The position numbers and the translations under genes were made by a program. DNA of 64,000 nucleotides. Origin: Candidatus Zymogenus saltonus. Its GTDB lineage: Bacteria > Desulfobacterota > Zymogenia > Zymogenales > Zymogenaceae. The stretch's first letter is position 1, and each line of letters starts with the position of its first letter. The stretch lies in assembly GCA_016929395.1 (NCBI GenBank), contig JAFGIX010000054.1, forward strand, positions 62,001 to 126,000, read 5' to 3'. Positions 9,335 to 20,730 of the stretch are shown in pieces. The notes under the pieces are model-generated. The model saw only the letters and a list, made by a program, of their open reading frames with translations, was not told where the DNA came from and made no database searches.

Positions 9335-9710
9335 GGGTCTTCAACCTTCTTAAACGGGGGAGCTTCAATGGAAAAATTTAAATAGTAGTATAAGCGTTCA
9401 TCGTGGAGCAGAGTCCGCCAGGGCCGAGGTTTTCTCGGCGAAAGCGGACGATCGGCCTTTTGAGTTAAAATGGGACATTTGCTTCTGTCGGGCATGGCGC
9501 TTAAATTTTAAAAACGGGGGCTGCCGTAAAAAGGCAAGCCCCCGATGATCTCTATCACTGCCCTGTAAATCCCTTAAAAAGATTGTTTAGAACCTTCTAG
9601 TCCTCCCGATATTCGGGCCGAAGAGAATCTGGAAAAAGGGACTCAGGCTCGAAATTTATATCTCCAAACAAGACAAATAGTGATTCCGCCACCTGCTTGT
9701 TTAATGGTTT
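9335..9710. other. Gene-free gap between convergent genes
   Basis: No gene seen. It holds one clear hairpin (9515-9544), described separately, which serves the minus-strand gene to the right. Confidence 0.6.
9511..9544 (-). terminator. Intrinsic terminator of the minus-strand secreted-protein gene
   Basis: On the minus strand CGGGGGCTTGCC, a short loop, and GGCAGCCCCCG pair with one bulged base. A run of T and then TTTAAAATTT follows on that strand. It lies about 170 bases beyond the stop at 9711. Confidence 0.75.
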
Positions 9711-10475
9711 TTACTTGACGTTCACCACTATCTTCTCTACGAGGTCGAGGCCCGTGGTCATCTTCGAGGTGTCTTCATACAGGTCTCCGCTCTCCCCGTC
9801 GGGGCTGGAGTGTCCGATGAGCTTCATCTCGTAGCTCTCGGTCTTTGAAGTCAGGTCAATCTCCACCGAATAGACGACGGCGGGCTGCCCCCCCGCATAA
9901 AGACCTCCCGTATAGCCCGGGTCTCCCTGCTTTGCGTCCTCGGTATAAAAATCGTTGAAATCACCGGAGTTGTTGAACTCGGCCACGATGATGAATTTAG
10001 TCAGGGTCTCGGGGACCTTTGTAACGAGTGAAAAGCTCGCCTTCGGGCTGGCCGATGTGATAGCGTCGGGGAGGGGATTGGCTTTAGTAGGAAGGTATAA
10101 TCCGTCTTCATAGACAACGCCTCTCTTGTGTGCCCAGTAAGGGAGCGAGGACTTTCTCCTGACCTTCTCGATCGGCACGCCCTCTCCGGGAGTCTTTCTC
10201 CAATCCTGGGTTCCAACCCTTTTGGTCACATAAATTGTTTCGATATAATTGCCGTCGGTGTCTTCGATCCAAACGGCTATTTGCGGGGTTGTTTTAATTT
10301 TAAAAAACTTCATTACCTTGAGCATATGGGTGTAGTGCTTACCGCCTTCGACAACGAGGGTTATATCCATGCCGGTTTTGTTTTCGCCCGAGGTTATGAC
10401 TATCTCTTTAGAATTGCATGTGGATACACAAAAAGCCGCTAAAATCAGTGCTGTTATAAATAGACCTTTTTTCAC
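9711..10475 (-). CDS. Secreted or lipid-anchored hypothetical protein (DUF2271-like)
   Basis: A 254-residue exported protein. The N-terminus (KKGLFITALILAAFC) is a signal sequence. A Cys in VSTCN could be a lipidation site, although Thr at -1 is unusual, so lipidation is uncertain. The remainder is beta-rich: IAVWIEDTDGNYIETIYVTK, a tryptophan-bearing loop, YSVEIDLTS and a C-terminal KIVVNVK strand. This resembles the DUF2271 family of periplasmic proteins, whose role is unknown. An AAGGAGG site precedes the ATG, and a terminator follows. Upstream on the same strand are the G-rich repeat region and the MglA-like gene. No function is proposed. Confidence 0.7.
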   Translation of the reverse strand: MKKGLFITALILAAFCVSTCNSKEIVITSGENKTGMDITLVVEGGKHYTHMLKVMKFFKIKTTPQIAVWIEDTDGNYIETIYVTKRVGTQDWRKTPGEGVPIEKVRRKSSLPYWAHKRGVVYEDGLYLPTKANPLPDAITSASPKASFSLVTKVPETLTKFIIVAEFNNSGDFNDFYTEDAKQGDPGYTGGLYAGGQPAVVYSVEIDLTSKTESYEMKLIGHSSPDGESGDLYEDTSKMTTGLDLVEKIVVNVK

Positions 10476-10500
10476 AAATTCCTCCTTTAATCCTTATTGG

Positions 10501-10865
10501 TTAATAATTATGGTGCCTTAAATGACATGAAAGCCAATTTTTGCTTAAAAAAACGGCCGGCCCCCCAAAATGTGTCCGGCCTACTTCAAAGGCCATCCCC
10601 TCTAAAAAATGTCGGGCCAAATAAAAACGGCCGGCCCCTCTGAAATTGGCCACCCCCCCCAACTGCCCTGCCCCCCTGAAATTTGTCCATCCCCTAAAAA
10701 TGCCCAACTCCCCCAACATTGGCCATCCCCCAAAAGTATCGGCTCCTCCCCCCCAAATTTGATCTCCCTACCCCCCCTAAAATTGCCCACTACCTCGAAA
10801 TTGCTCCGCTAAAAAGTGCCTGGTTCTCAAAATCTCCCTGCCCCCCAAATCAGACTATCCCCCTT
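10501..10865 (-). repeat. Degenerate G-rich low-complexity array
   Basis: Read on the minus strand, this gap alternates G runs of 4-8 with A/T tracts such as CAATTT, ACATTTT and GCCGTTTTT, repeating about every 17-30 bases for roughly 350 bases. Recurrent words are GGGGATGG, GGCCAATTTCAG and GGGGCCGGCCG. Open frames through it translate to repetitive Gly/Arg/Phe strings and look non-coding. It lies directly 3' of the MglA-like gene (stop at 10890) and 5' of the secreted-protein gene on the same strand. Confidence 0.6.
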
Positions 10866-10889
10866 TTTTGATAAAGAAGAACGATCTAT

Positions 10890-11486
10890 CTACGCGAACC
10901 TGTTTCTGTTTACCCTGATAATCTCGGAGGACACCTTGTTTAGGGTCTCCATGATATTCGTGCCTGTAATGGCGATGGATGAGAAGTCCGGATTGTTCCT
11001 CGGGTTCAAGGCATCTCTCAGCTTTTCAATGGAGGCGACGTTTGGAAGGTCGCGCTTGTTGTACTGGATAACGGTGGGGAAGATCTTGGGGTCCTGGCGA
11101 TAGTGCATGAGGATCTCGTCCAAGTCCGCCCTGGAGTAGATATTTTCCGCCATCTTGTCTTCCTGGGAGTCGGAGACGAAGACAACGCCGTCCGCCCCCC
11201 TCATCACAAGCCTCCTGGTCTCCTCGTATTTGACCTGGCCCGGGACGGTGTAAAGCTCGAATCGAATTTTAATTCGACCGCCGCGTATCTTCGCCGATGT
11301 GGTAACGTCAAAAAAATCGAAGAAGAGCGTCCTGTCCTCCTGAGTGTTGATGGACATGAATCGTCCCTTTACCTCGGGCGAAAGGCGGGTGTGAATGTAT
11401 CGGAGGTTTGTGGTCTTTCCCCCCTGGCTCGGACCGAAGTAGACGATCTTCATGATCATCTCTTTTTTTTGAAAGTTGACTCGCAT
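10890..11486 (-). CDS. MglA-type Ras-like GTPase
   Basis: Small cytoplasmic GTPase of the MglA family, known as a polarity and gliding-motility switch in Myxococcus and as a polarity factor elsewhere. The P-loop GPSQGGKTTN falls at about residues 18-27, the switch II region reads YTVPGQVKY, and the base-specificity motif NKRD is at about 142-145. The Phe/Tyr-Val-Pro-Gly-Gln form, instead of DTAGQ, is characteristic of MglA proteins. The longer start is kept because family members carry a similar short strand before the P-loop. At 198 residues the length is normal. No MglB-type activator lies alongside, which is unusual, so its regulator must be elsewhere. Confidence 0.88.
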   Translation of the reverse strand: MRVNFQKKEMIMKIVYFGPSQGGKTTNLRYIHTRLSPEVKGRFMSINTQEDRTLFFDFFDVTTSAKIRGGRIKIRFELYTVPGQVKYEETRRLVMRGADGVVFVSDSQEDKMAENIYSRADLDEILMHYRQDPKIFPTVIQYNKRDLPNVASIEKLRDALNPRNNPDFSSIAITGTNIMETLNKVSSEIIRVNRNRFA

Positions 11487-11638
11487 AGACGGAGTAAATC
11501 TTTAGAAAATTTAGGAAATTATACAATAAAATCAATCTTATGTAAATACTAAAACTTAAATAAATTTTGGCATTTGATAAAGTCTTTCTGAGACGATAAA
11601 CCGCAAAATGAGTTGTACATATTCAAAGGCGGTTTTTG

Positions 11639-11668
11639 TTGACAATTGCAGGATCCCTAAACTATAAT
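11639..11668 (+). promoter_or_regulatory. Consensus sigma70 promoter of the L,D-transpeptidase gene
   Basis: TTGACA, an 18-base spacer, TATAAT: both hexamers are perfect. Transcription would begin near 11675, about 50 bases before the ATG at 11727. Confidence 0.8.
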
Positions 11669-11726
11669 ACCCGGAACGGCCAAATTGGACGGGGAACGAT
11701 AGAGGAAATAAGAAAAGGATTTATAT

Positions 11727-12878
11727 ATGGTGTTTTTTAAAAATAGGACAATGATGAATAAAAGGTCTGTTTTAAGGTGGTTCAGCATCGCTGTTTCGTG
11801 TCTTTTGGTTTATGCCCTTCTTTTTCTCTCCGGGTGCGGCTCGCCGATAATTCCGAGGAAATCAAAGCCGATGGTGAATGTGTATAACGGCGCCAGGGCG
11901 TACTGCACAAAGGTGGGTGTGAAGGGACTCGCCAGAGAGGTGAACAAGAAGCTGGTGGAGAATGAATACATCGTTGGAGAGCCGAAGAACCTCGCCGATT
12001 ACAGGGTGGAGACGGAGATAATATTCAATCCGGTGGATGAAGATTACGCAAAGGATGTTTTTGATATTGTGAAGGTGGGAAAACTCCTCCCTCAGGAGGA
12101 GGTCTCGGAGGGGAGCGTTCAGATAATCCTCGGAATGGACGCCGTGGTGCCGACGTTCGAGACCCTGAAGGTGGAGAATAAAATTCTGGTGTTGAATTCC
12201 ACAAGGCGAAAGGGGCTTGCGAAGAGTATAGCGGTGACGATCGACCATAATCTTTCAAAAAAATACATGTTTTACACCCCGGACGACGCGGATCGCTACT
12301 TCCACGAGACGGTGATATATTATCCCCCGAATCTCTCGGATGTGGCCAAAGAGGTCAGGGAGGCCGTGGGTTATGGAGAGATGAAGGAGGTTGAGAACCT
12401 GAAGGATGTGGTCGTTGTCTTGGGGCTCGAATTCGATCCAAGGACCAAGGCGAGGCTGGGCCTTGACAAGGATGAGAATCTCCCCGAAGTCAGGATTATA
12501 ATCAAGAAGACCGATTTCATGCTCAGGGGGTATGACCTCTCGGGCAGCCTACTCTTTGAATATCCGGTCTCCATCGGCAAAAACCCCGACCTTGAGGACA
12601 AGAAGGAGATGGGGGACAACCGCACACCGGAGGGGACGTTCAAGGTGGTCTCCATAGAGGACAGCTCCTCGTGGGTATTCGAGGGGGAATACGCCTACGG
12701 CCCCTGGTTTATCAGGCTTGCCACCCAGCCGTGGACGGGGATCGGCATACACGGGACCAACGAGCCGGAAAAGATAGGGATGCCGGTATCGAGGGGCTGT
12801 ATAAGGCTTCACAACGAGCATCTCGAAAAACTGATGAAGGTTGTTAAGATCGGCTCGACCGTGGAGATTCGTCACTGA
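11727..12878 (+). CDS. L,D-transpeptidase (YkuD domain) lipoprotein
   Basis: Periplasmic, lipid-anchored enzyme expected to make 3-3 crosslinks in peptidoglycan or to attach proteins to it. An N-terminal hydrophobic stretch ends in the lipobox LSGC (cysteine near residue 37). Residues 40-240 form an uncharacterised alpha/beta region, and the YkuD domain fills the C-terminal part from about 255. The catalytic motif is HGT at 342-344 followed by SRGCIRL with the nucleophile Cys358. AAAAGGA lies seven bases before the chosen ATG. The gene is transcribed alone from a consensus promoter. The domain assignment is sure; the reaction partner is not. Confidence 0.88.
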   Translation: MVFFKNRTMMNKRSVLRWFSIAVSCLLVYALLFLSGCGSPIIPRKSKPMVNVYNGARAYCTKVGVKGLAREVNKKLVENEYIVGEPKNLADYRVETEIIFNPVDEDYAKDVFDIVKVGKLLPQEEVSEGSVQIILGMDAVVPTFETLKVENKILVLNSTRRKGLAKSIAVTIDHNLSKKYMFYTPDDADRYFHETVIYYPPNLSDVAKEVREAVGYGEMKEVENLKDVVVVLGLEFDPRTKARLGLDKDENLPEVRIIIKKTDFMLRGYDLSGSLLFEYPVSIGKNPDLEDKKEMGDNRTPEGTFKVVSIEDSSSWVFEGEYAYGPWFIRLATQPWTGIGIHGTNEPEKIGMPVSRGCIRLHNEHLEKLMKVVKIGSTVEIRH

Positions 12879-12945
12879 TTTATTCCGGTCGGGGGGGGGC
12901 TGGGGAAAGGTGGAGCGGAGAAAAATCATTTTTGATGTCCATTTC

Positions 12946-12975
12946 TTGACATGGTCGGTTGGGTCGTTGTATTTT
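12946..12975 (+). promoter_or_regulatory. Sigma70 promoter of the kdsB-pyrG-kdsA operon
   Basis: TTGACA, an 18-base spacer and TATTTT, ending about 65 bases before the first kdsB start. The -35 is perfect and the -10 matches four of six positions. Confidence 0.6.
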
Positions 12976-13040
12976 ATGGCTTAAGGCAAAAATCTTGGAG
13001 GAGACATCTTTTAAAGACATGGTTGGGATTGAAGAGCTGA

Positions 13041-16338
<3,298 letters not shown>

Positions 16339-16472
16339 TATAGATCACAGAAAAATATTATAATACAATATATCGTTTCCTAAATAGAGCTATACACAAC
16401 ATAATGTTATTTTATCTAATTTTAAAAATTGTAAGAAATATTAAGATTGTTTAATTTCAGGCCATCTTTTAC

Positions 16473-16501
16473 TTGACAAAGCATTTAGGTTATAATAATA
16501 T
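16473..16501 (+). promoter_or_regulatory. Sigma70 promoter of the lipoprotein pair
   Basis: TTGACA, a 17-base spacer, TAATAT, in an AT-rich gap. It would give an untranslated leader of about 95 bases before ATG 16603. Confidence 0.75.
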
Positions 16502-16602
16502 TATCTAATGTGAGGGGGGGAGAGAAGAAAAGGTATTATTTTTTCAGGGTTTTTTGGGAGAATTATTTTCTAACATTTCCGTGAAAGGAGGTGAAAGACC
16601 TG

Positions 16603-16920
16603 ATGAGGAAAATTTTTGCAGGTATTCTCATTGTTGCTTTTGTGGCATCTTTATCTGTGGGGTGCTGTTACTGTGGAGCCATGAGAGCCATTGCTGATGC
16701 GGATGCGGCGGTAGCCCAGTGCAACAGCAAGGGAACAATCACGAACGCACCGTACGAAACTTGCAGCGCCAGTGCCTATCTTGGTGGCGCCAAGGAAGTA
16801 GTAGGTGATTGTGACTGGTGTCAAGCTCTTGAATGGGCTAACAAGTCCAAGAGCATGGCGGATGCAGCATTGGCTGCTCCCCCGAGGGCAGTTTCACCCT
16901 GCTTGTCAATGATGTATTAA
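16603..16920 (+). CDS. Small cysteine-rich exported (lipo)protein
   Basis: I do not recognise this 105-residue protein. The start is the ATG at 16603, eight bases after AAAGGAGGTGA; a GTG inside that site is rejected. A signal segment (residues 4-20) ends at SVGC, a possible lipobox although Ser is unusual at -3. The mature part has eight cysteines (21, 22, 24, 40, 54, 70, 73 and 100), including CDWC followed by a helix rich in Ala and Lys. The OmpA-like lipoprotein 20 bases downstream has a similar CTPC plus alanine-rich helix, so the two may be related or act together. A strong promoter and ribosome binding site suggest an abundant envelope protein. Confidence 0.7.
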   Translation: MRKIFAGILIVAFVASLSVGCCYCGAMRAIADADAAVAQCNSKGTITNAPYETCSASAYLGGAKEVVGDCDWCQALEWANKSKSMADAALAAPPRAVSPCLSMMY

Positions 16921-16940
16921 AAAAATGGAGGTAATTATAA

Positions 16941-17564
16941 ATGAAGGGTAAAGTCCTTGTAGCCGTTATGGCTGCAGCGGCTCTGGCGCTTCTGGTGGGG
17001 TGTGGAGGAGTTACCTCCGGACCAAGCTACGATGCGCTTAACGCCGCTAAAGCTGATTTTGAGAAGGCCACGGCACTGGGCATGAAGGCCTGTACTCCCT
17101 GCGAGTACGCAATTGCCGAGGCCGAGCTTGAGTTTGCTGAGCATCACCTCAACGAGCTCAAGATCGATCGCTTCAGGATGCACCTGGCGAAGGCAAACGC
17201 GATGATCGCCGAGGGCGTAGACAAGCTGAAGCTCTGTAAGGTCATTTATTTTGACTTTGATAAGTATGCCATCAGACCTGAATTCTATCCAATCCTCTAT
17301 CATATGGCTCAGACCATGCTGAAGTATGAGGATGTCAACGTGGAAGTTCAGGGACATACTTGTTCTATCGGAACCGAGAAATACAACTGCTGGCTCGGTC
17401 AGAAGAGAGCGGACAGTGTAAAAGGCGCTCTTACGCTCTACGAAGTGCCTGAAGAGAGGCTTACGACCGTCAGCTGGGGCGAGTATATGCCCGCTGAGAG
17501 CAACGCCACAGAGGCCGGTAGGATCAAAAACAGAAGAGTTGAGTTCGATATCATTTACAAATAA
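16941..17564 (+). CDS. OmpA-family (Pal-like) peptidoglycan-binding lipoprotein
   Basis: Outer-membrane lipoprotein expected to hold the peptidoglycan. The signal peptide ends in the lipobox LVGC (cysteine at 21). A helical region with CTPCEYAIAEAELEFAEHHL (about 50-70) resembles the repeat found in deltaproteobacterial OmpA-type lipoproteins. The OmpA-C domain (about 100-207) shows YFDFDKYAIRPE, VEVQGHT and the terminal NRRVEF with its diaminopimelate-binding arginine. Two extra cysteines in CSIGTEKYNC could form a disulfide. It is cotranscribed with the cysteine-rich gene before it and ends at an intrinsic terminator. It could supply the Pal function missing next to the TolQR pair, but that is a guess. 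Confidence 0.88.
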   Translation: MKGKVLVAVMAAAALALLVGCGGVTSGPSYDALNAAKADFEKATALGMKACTPCEYAIAEAELEFAEHHLNELKIDRFRMHLAKANAMIAEGVDKLKLCKVIYFDFDKYAIRPEFYPILYHMAQTMLKYEDVNVEVQGHTCSIGTEKYNCWLGQKRADSVKGALTLYEVPEERLTTVSWGEYMPAESNATEAGRIKNRRVEFDIIYK

Positions 17565-17583
17565 AAGCATCTGATCTGTTTTT

Positions 17584-17622
17584 GGGGGAAAGGGGGTAAT
17601 ACTCCTTCCCCCATTTTTTTTG
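17584..17622 (+). terminator. Intrinsic terminator after the lipoprotein pair
   Basis: GGGGGAA and, after a loop, TTCCCCC pair, extended by further G-C pairs, and are followed by ATTTTTTTT. Confidence 0.85.
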
Positions 17623-17670
17623 AGCGAACCTGAAAGAAAAAGAGTGGTCTAATGTAAGGGGGCTTAAAAG

Positions 17671-18531
17671 GTGGGAAGAAGCAAGGATATTGTCGGCGAA
17701 ATCCAAAAGCGCTCCGGGATTATTCTCCTGCCTGACGGGTCTTCGATAAGGTCGATAGGTCTTGAGGAATCTATAAAGGTATCGAAGATTTGCGATACGC
17801 CCAGAAGGGAGGTAGAGATCGAGGCCCTGAGTCGAGATATAGTCCCCACAAGGTATATCAGAAATTTAGGGACCCTCGGAATCGTGGGGCAGATGAAGCT
17901 CCTAAAGTCTCTTGTCGCCGTGGTAGGAATCGGCGGCCTCGGGGGCACGGTGGTCAGAAGCTTGGCCAGGCTGGGTGTGGGGGGCCTCATCCTCGTCGAC
18001 TGCGATACATTTTCCGAGGACAACCTCAACCGCCAGGAGATGTCGACGGAAAAAGCGGTCGGGAGGGCGAAGGTGGAGGTGGCGACCGAAGAGGTCGGGA
18101 GGATAAACGGCGCCGTCGACGTTGAGGTCGTAAAGCTAAGGGCCGAAGAAGGAGAATTGATCGAAATCCTTAAAAGTGCCGATGTGGCCGTCGACGCCCT
18201 CGATAATATCCTCTCGAGGTTCGCCCTGCAGAGGGCGGCAAAGGCCCTAAAAATCCCCCTTGTTCATGGCTCGGTGGCCGGCTTCGTGGGGCAGGTCTCG
18301 ACCATCCTCCCGGGTGACAAGGGCTATTCGGTCATCTACGGAGATGAGGATGAGCTCCCGGAGAGGGGCGTGGAAACCGGCCTCGGAAACCTCCCTGGAG
18401 TCGTCGGAGCCGTCGCCTCGATCCAATCCGTCGAGGTCTTGAAGATCATCACCGGCCTGGGCGAGCCATTGAGAGGAAAACAGCTCTTTTTCGATCTTGA
18501 AAGCTCTGTTTTTGAAATCTTTGCGCATTAA
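17671..18531 (+). CDS. ThiF/MoeB/HesA-family adenylyltransferase-like protein
   Basis: An E1-like protein that in this family adenylates the C-terminus of a ubiquitin-fold sulfur carrier. The Rossmann motif GIGGLGG is at 86-92, the aspartate of LVDCD at 110, and DNLNRQ at 117-122 supplies the conserved Asn/Arg. The two CxxC zinc pairs usual in MoeB/ThiF are absent: the region that normally carries the first pair reads YSVIYGDEDELPERG. The 65-residue N-terminal extension starts with a short beta-like stretch I cannot assign. The start is GTG, eight bases after TAAGGGGG. No sulfur-carrier gene is nearby; a TPR lipoprotein follows 9 bases later. It is a HesA-type outlier rather than classical MoeB. 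Confidence 0.8.
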   Translation: MGRSKDIVGEIQKRSGIILLPDGSSIRSIGLEESIKVSKICDTPRREVEIEALSRDIVPTRYIRNLGTLGIVGQMKLLKSLVAVVGIGGLGGTVVRSLARLGVGGLILVDCDTFSEDNLNRQEMSTEKAVGRAKVEVATEEVGRINGAVDVEVVKLRAEEGELIEILKSADVAVDALDNILSRFALQRAAKALKIPLVHGSVAGFVGQVSTILPGDKGYSVIYGDEDELPERGVETGLGNLPGVVGAVASIQSVEVLKIITGLGEPLRGKQLFFDLESSVFEIFAH

Positions 18532-18540
18532 GGGGAACTT

Positions 18541-19026
18541 ATGAAAAGATCTCTATTTACAGTTCTTTTATTATGTTTTTTTCTGGCAACCTGCGTTACG
18601 GTGAATCCGCTACTCGAGGATGCAGAGACGTCCTTTAACTACGGAAAGAAGCTCATGGGAGACGGCAAGCTCTCCTTTGCCGTTATCGAGTTTAAAAAGG
18701 CGATGGATAATTACGACAAGGCGGGACATACATTCACAGCCTTCAGCATCTACCCGTATATCGCCGGCGCTTACTATCTCGGCGGCAACGTCGATGCCGC
18801 ACTATCGACGTACATGGAGGCCCTTGACTACGCAAAAAAACACCCGGAAGGGGTATCGAAGGAAGACCAGGCCAAGCAGGCGTTTGAAATGGCGGGACTT
18901 CTGAAAGAGCTGGGGAGAATCGATTATGCGAAAAGTGTCTACGGCTATGCCTATTCGATCTATATAGAGCTGGACGACCTCGAGGGGGCATCGAGGGTGG
19001 AAGAGGAGCTGAACTCCCTTGAGTAG
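18541..19026 (+). CDS. TPR-repeat protein, probable lipoprotein
   Basis: A 161-residue exported protein with an N-terminal hydrophobic stretch ending LATC (possible lipobox), then about three tetratricopeptide-type helical pairs: NYGKKLMGDGKLSFAVIEFK, AGAYYLGGNVDAALSTYMEA and AGLLKELGRIDYAKSVYGYA. AGGGG lies about five bases before the ATG. It starts 9 bases after the ThiF/HesA-like gene and so is probably co-transcribed, yet the two would sit on opposite sides of the inner membrane. The partner is unknown. Confidence 0.78.
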   Translation: MKRSLFTVLLLCFFLATCVTVNPLLEDAETSFNYGKKLMGDGKLSFAVIEFKKAMDNYDKAGHTFTAFSIYPYIAGAYYLGGNVDAALSTYMEALDYAKKHPEGVSKEDQAKQAFEMAGLLKELGRIDYAKSVYGYAYSIYIELDDLEGASRVEEELNSLE

Positions 19027-19528
19027 GGGGACATCGTGTTTGTTTTGAACCTACTTCTCTCCGATGTTTCCGTTGGACGAGGAATTACGTGATTTCAATC
19101 GGAAGTCCCAATTGGATATTTAAATATAGCCTCAGCGAATTTTAATGACGGCCCCCCGCCGGCCCTACATTGAGACGATGACGAAATTTCGTCGGCCGAC
19201 TTGATTAAGAAAATCGGCGGGCAAAAAGTAAAAAAGGGATAATACGCTGTCCGTCCTGTTCTCCCGCACCCCGATTGAAAACCTATCCATGAATCAAGAA
19301 TCTTGATTCATGAAAAGAAAGGGATTCTAAATGGATTGAGTGGATCAACCTGTCGCCGGCTTTTCGCCGTTTTCCCGTTTTGTAGAATGTCAGGAAGGGA
19401 CTGCCAAAAATGTTTTCAAACTCAGACACTAAATATTTCCTCTCCCCTGTTTTCGACTTTCAATATGTGAGCGGAAAACCCTAACCGCATAAATGCCCCC
19501 GTAGGCTTAAAAACCTCAACTCCTCCGC
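19027..19528. other. Gene-free gap between convergent genes with a 25-base palindrome
   Basis: No gene seen. At 19288-19312 there is a perfect inverted repeat with 12-base arms (CATGAATCAAGA and its complement) around one central base. It is not followed by a T run on either strand, so it is not a typical intrinsic terminator; it may be a protein-binding site or a cruciform. Confidence 0.55.
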
Positions 19529-20503
19529 TCAAATATCGCTGTACGACAGCTTTATCACCCTCTTAGGCCTCCAGCTGTAGCGTATGCCGTGCTCCTTGAA
19601 GAACTCATCCGGTATCCTCTGCCACGTGTCGTTCATGTCGGAGACGATCTTATCCATCGGAAGTCCCAGGGTAAGCCCTGCCAAAAAGGTCTTGAATATC
19701 TTGAACCTCATCTCCAGAAAACTGCCCGCCCCCGTGGTGAGGACAAAGAGGGAGGGATTGCCGTTCCTCATCTTGAGAAGCTCCTTCTGGAAGTGCCCCT
19801 GGCTGGTGCAGGAGAGGCCGACTATGATCTGAAAGCCGGGATAGGGGACAACCATGTCGATGTCCTGGGTGTTCGGCCTGAGATAGTAGTGGGTGGCGGA
19901 CTCGCTGACGATGTCTCCCTCGTAGCCGTGAAGCTGTTTCTTCGGAATCCTTATCGGGTCCGACTGCATCCTGAACGGCTCGTCGAGGCCGTCGCTGTGG
20001 AGCGCCCAGCCGTTCCCGTAGCGGGAGTGGGAGTAGACGAAGACGACCTCCCTCTCTCCCAGGGCCTTTATCAGATCCTCCCTGTTGTTTACCACAACCG
20101 CATCGATAATTATATCCCTGCCGTAGAGCTTCACCGGGGCGGTGTATTCCCCAACGAATATTTTCAGGAGGTCTCCCCCTCCCTTTTCATCGTAAAAGCC
20201 GTTTACGAGGTCCTCCGTCCCGATGGCGAGGGCGATCGTCAGCCTCCCGTCCTCGAAGAGCTTTTCGTAGTAGGGCGGCAGGGACTCGGGAGGAGCCCCC
20301 TTGAGCCTTTCCATGGAGCCTTCGAGCCCCTCGGCGATGATGTAATTTAGAAAGACTCCGTACCCCGGGGAATACGGGGGAATGTATTCGGTCTTCTTGG
20401 GGGGTGTTGCGCACCCGGAAACTATTAAGATAAGAGTCGTTAAAGCCAAAAAGATTTTAAGCCTCGCAATTTTCAATTTGCCGATAGATTCCAATTTTGT
20501 CAC
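19529..20503 (-). CDS. Lipoprotein of unknown function, possible caspase-fold (clan CD) peptidase
   Basis: A 324-residue protein with a signal segment (about 16-30) and lipobox VSGC (Cys31). It matches no family I can name with confidence. Two elements suggest a caspase-like fold: a hydrophobic strand ending in a histidine, VVFVYSHSRYGNG (His159), and a second strand ending in a cysteine, IIVGLSC (Cys232). This strand-His then strand-Cys order, with a Gly-rich loop after the histidine, is that of CHAT, gingipain and legumain peptidases. The fold is inferred from pattern only. It stands alone between convergent and divergent neighbours. Confidence 0.7.
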   Translation of the reverse strand: MTKLESIGKLKIARLKIFLALTTLILIVSGCATPPKKTEYIPPYSPGYGVFLNYIIAEGLEGSMERLKGAPPESLPPYYEKLFEDGRLTIALAIGTEDLVNGFYDEKGGGDLLKIFVGEYTAPVKLYGRDIIIDAVVVNNREDLIKALGEREVVFVYSHSRYGNGWALHSDGLDEPFRMQSDPIRIPKKQLHGYEGDIVSESATHYYLRPNTQDIDMVVPYPGFQIIVGLSCTSQGHFQKELLKMRNGNPSLFVLTTGAGSFLEMRFKIFKTFLAGLTLGLPMDKIVSDMNDTWQRIPDEFFKEHGIRYSWRPKRVIKLSYSDI

Positions 20504-20730
20504 CTTTTTTACCTGCCTGTTTTCTGTTAATTACGGTTTCCCTTGAATCAGATCGCACCTTTCCCTATCTACAATGCCTTACTCCCCTCTCCCACTTCCC
20601 CTCCCTCCCCCTCCACACCACATTGCCCGGCCCCCCCTTTTGAAAAAAACGGTTTTCTTTTTGTGCGATCTCTGATACTATTCTATATGTTGTGTTTTTA
20701 TAAGTCAAGAGGGAGCGGGAAAGGTAAAGA

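Noticed and set aside
10501-10719. Minus-strand frame translating to Gly/Arg/Phe repeats
   Set aside because: Lies wholly in the low-complexity G-rich array, overlapping frames give similar strings, and no ribosome binding site is present.
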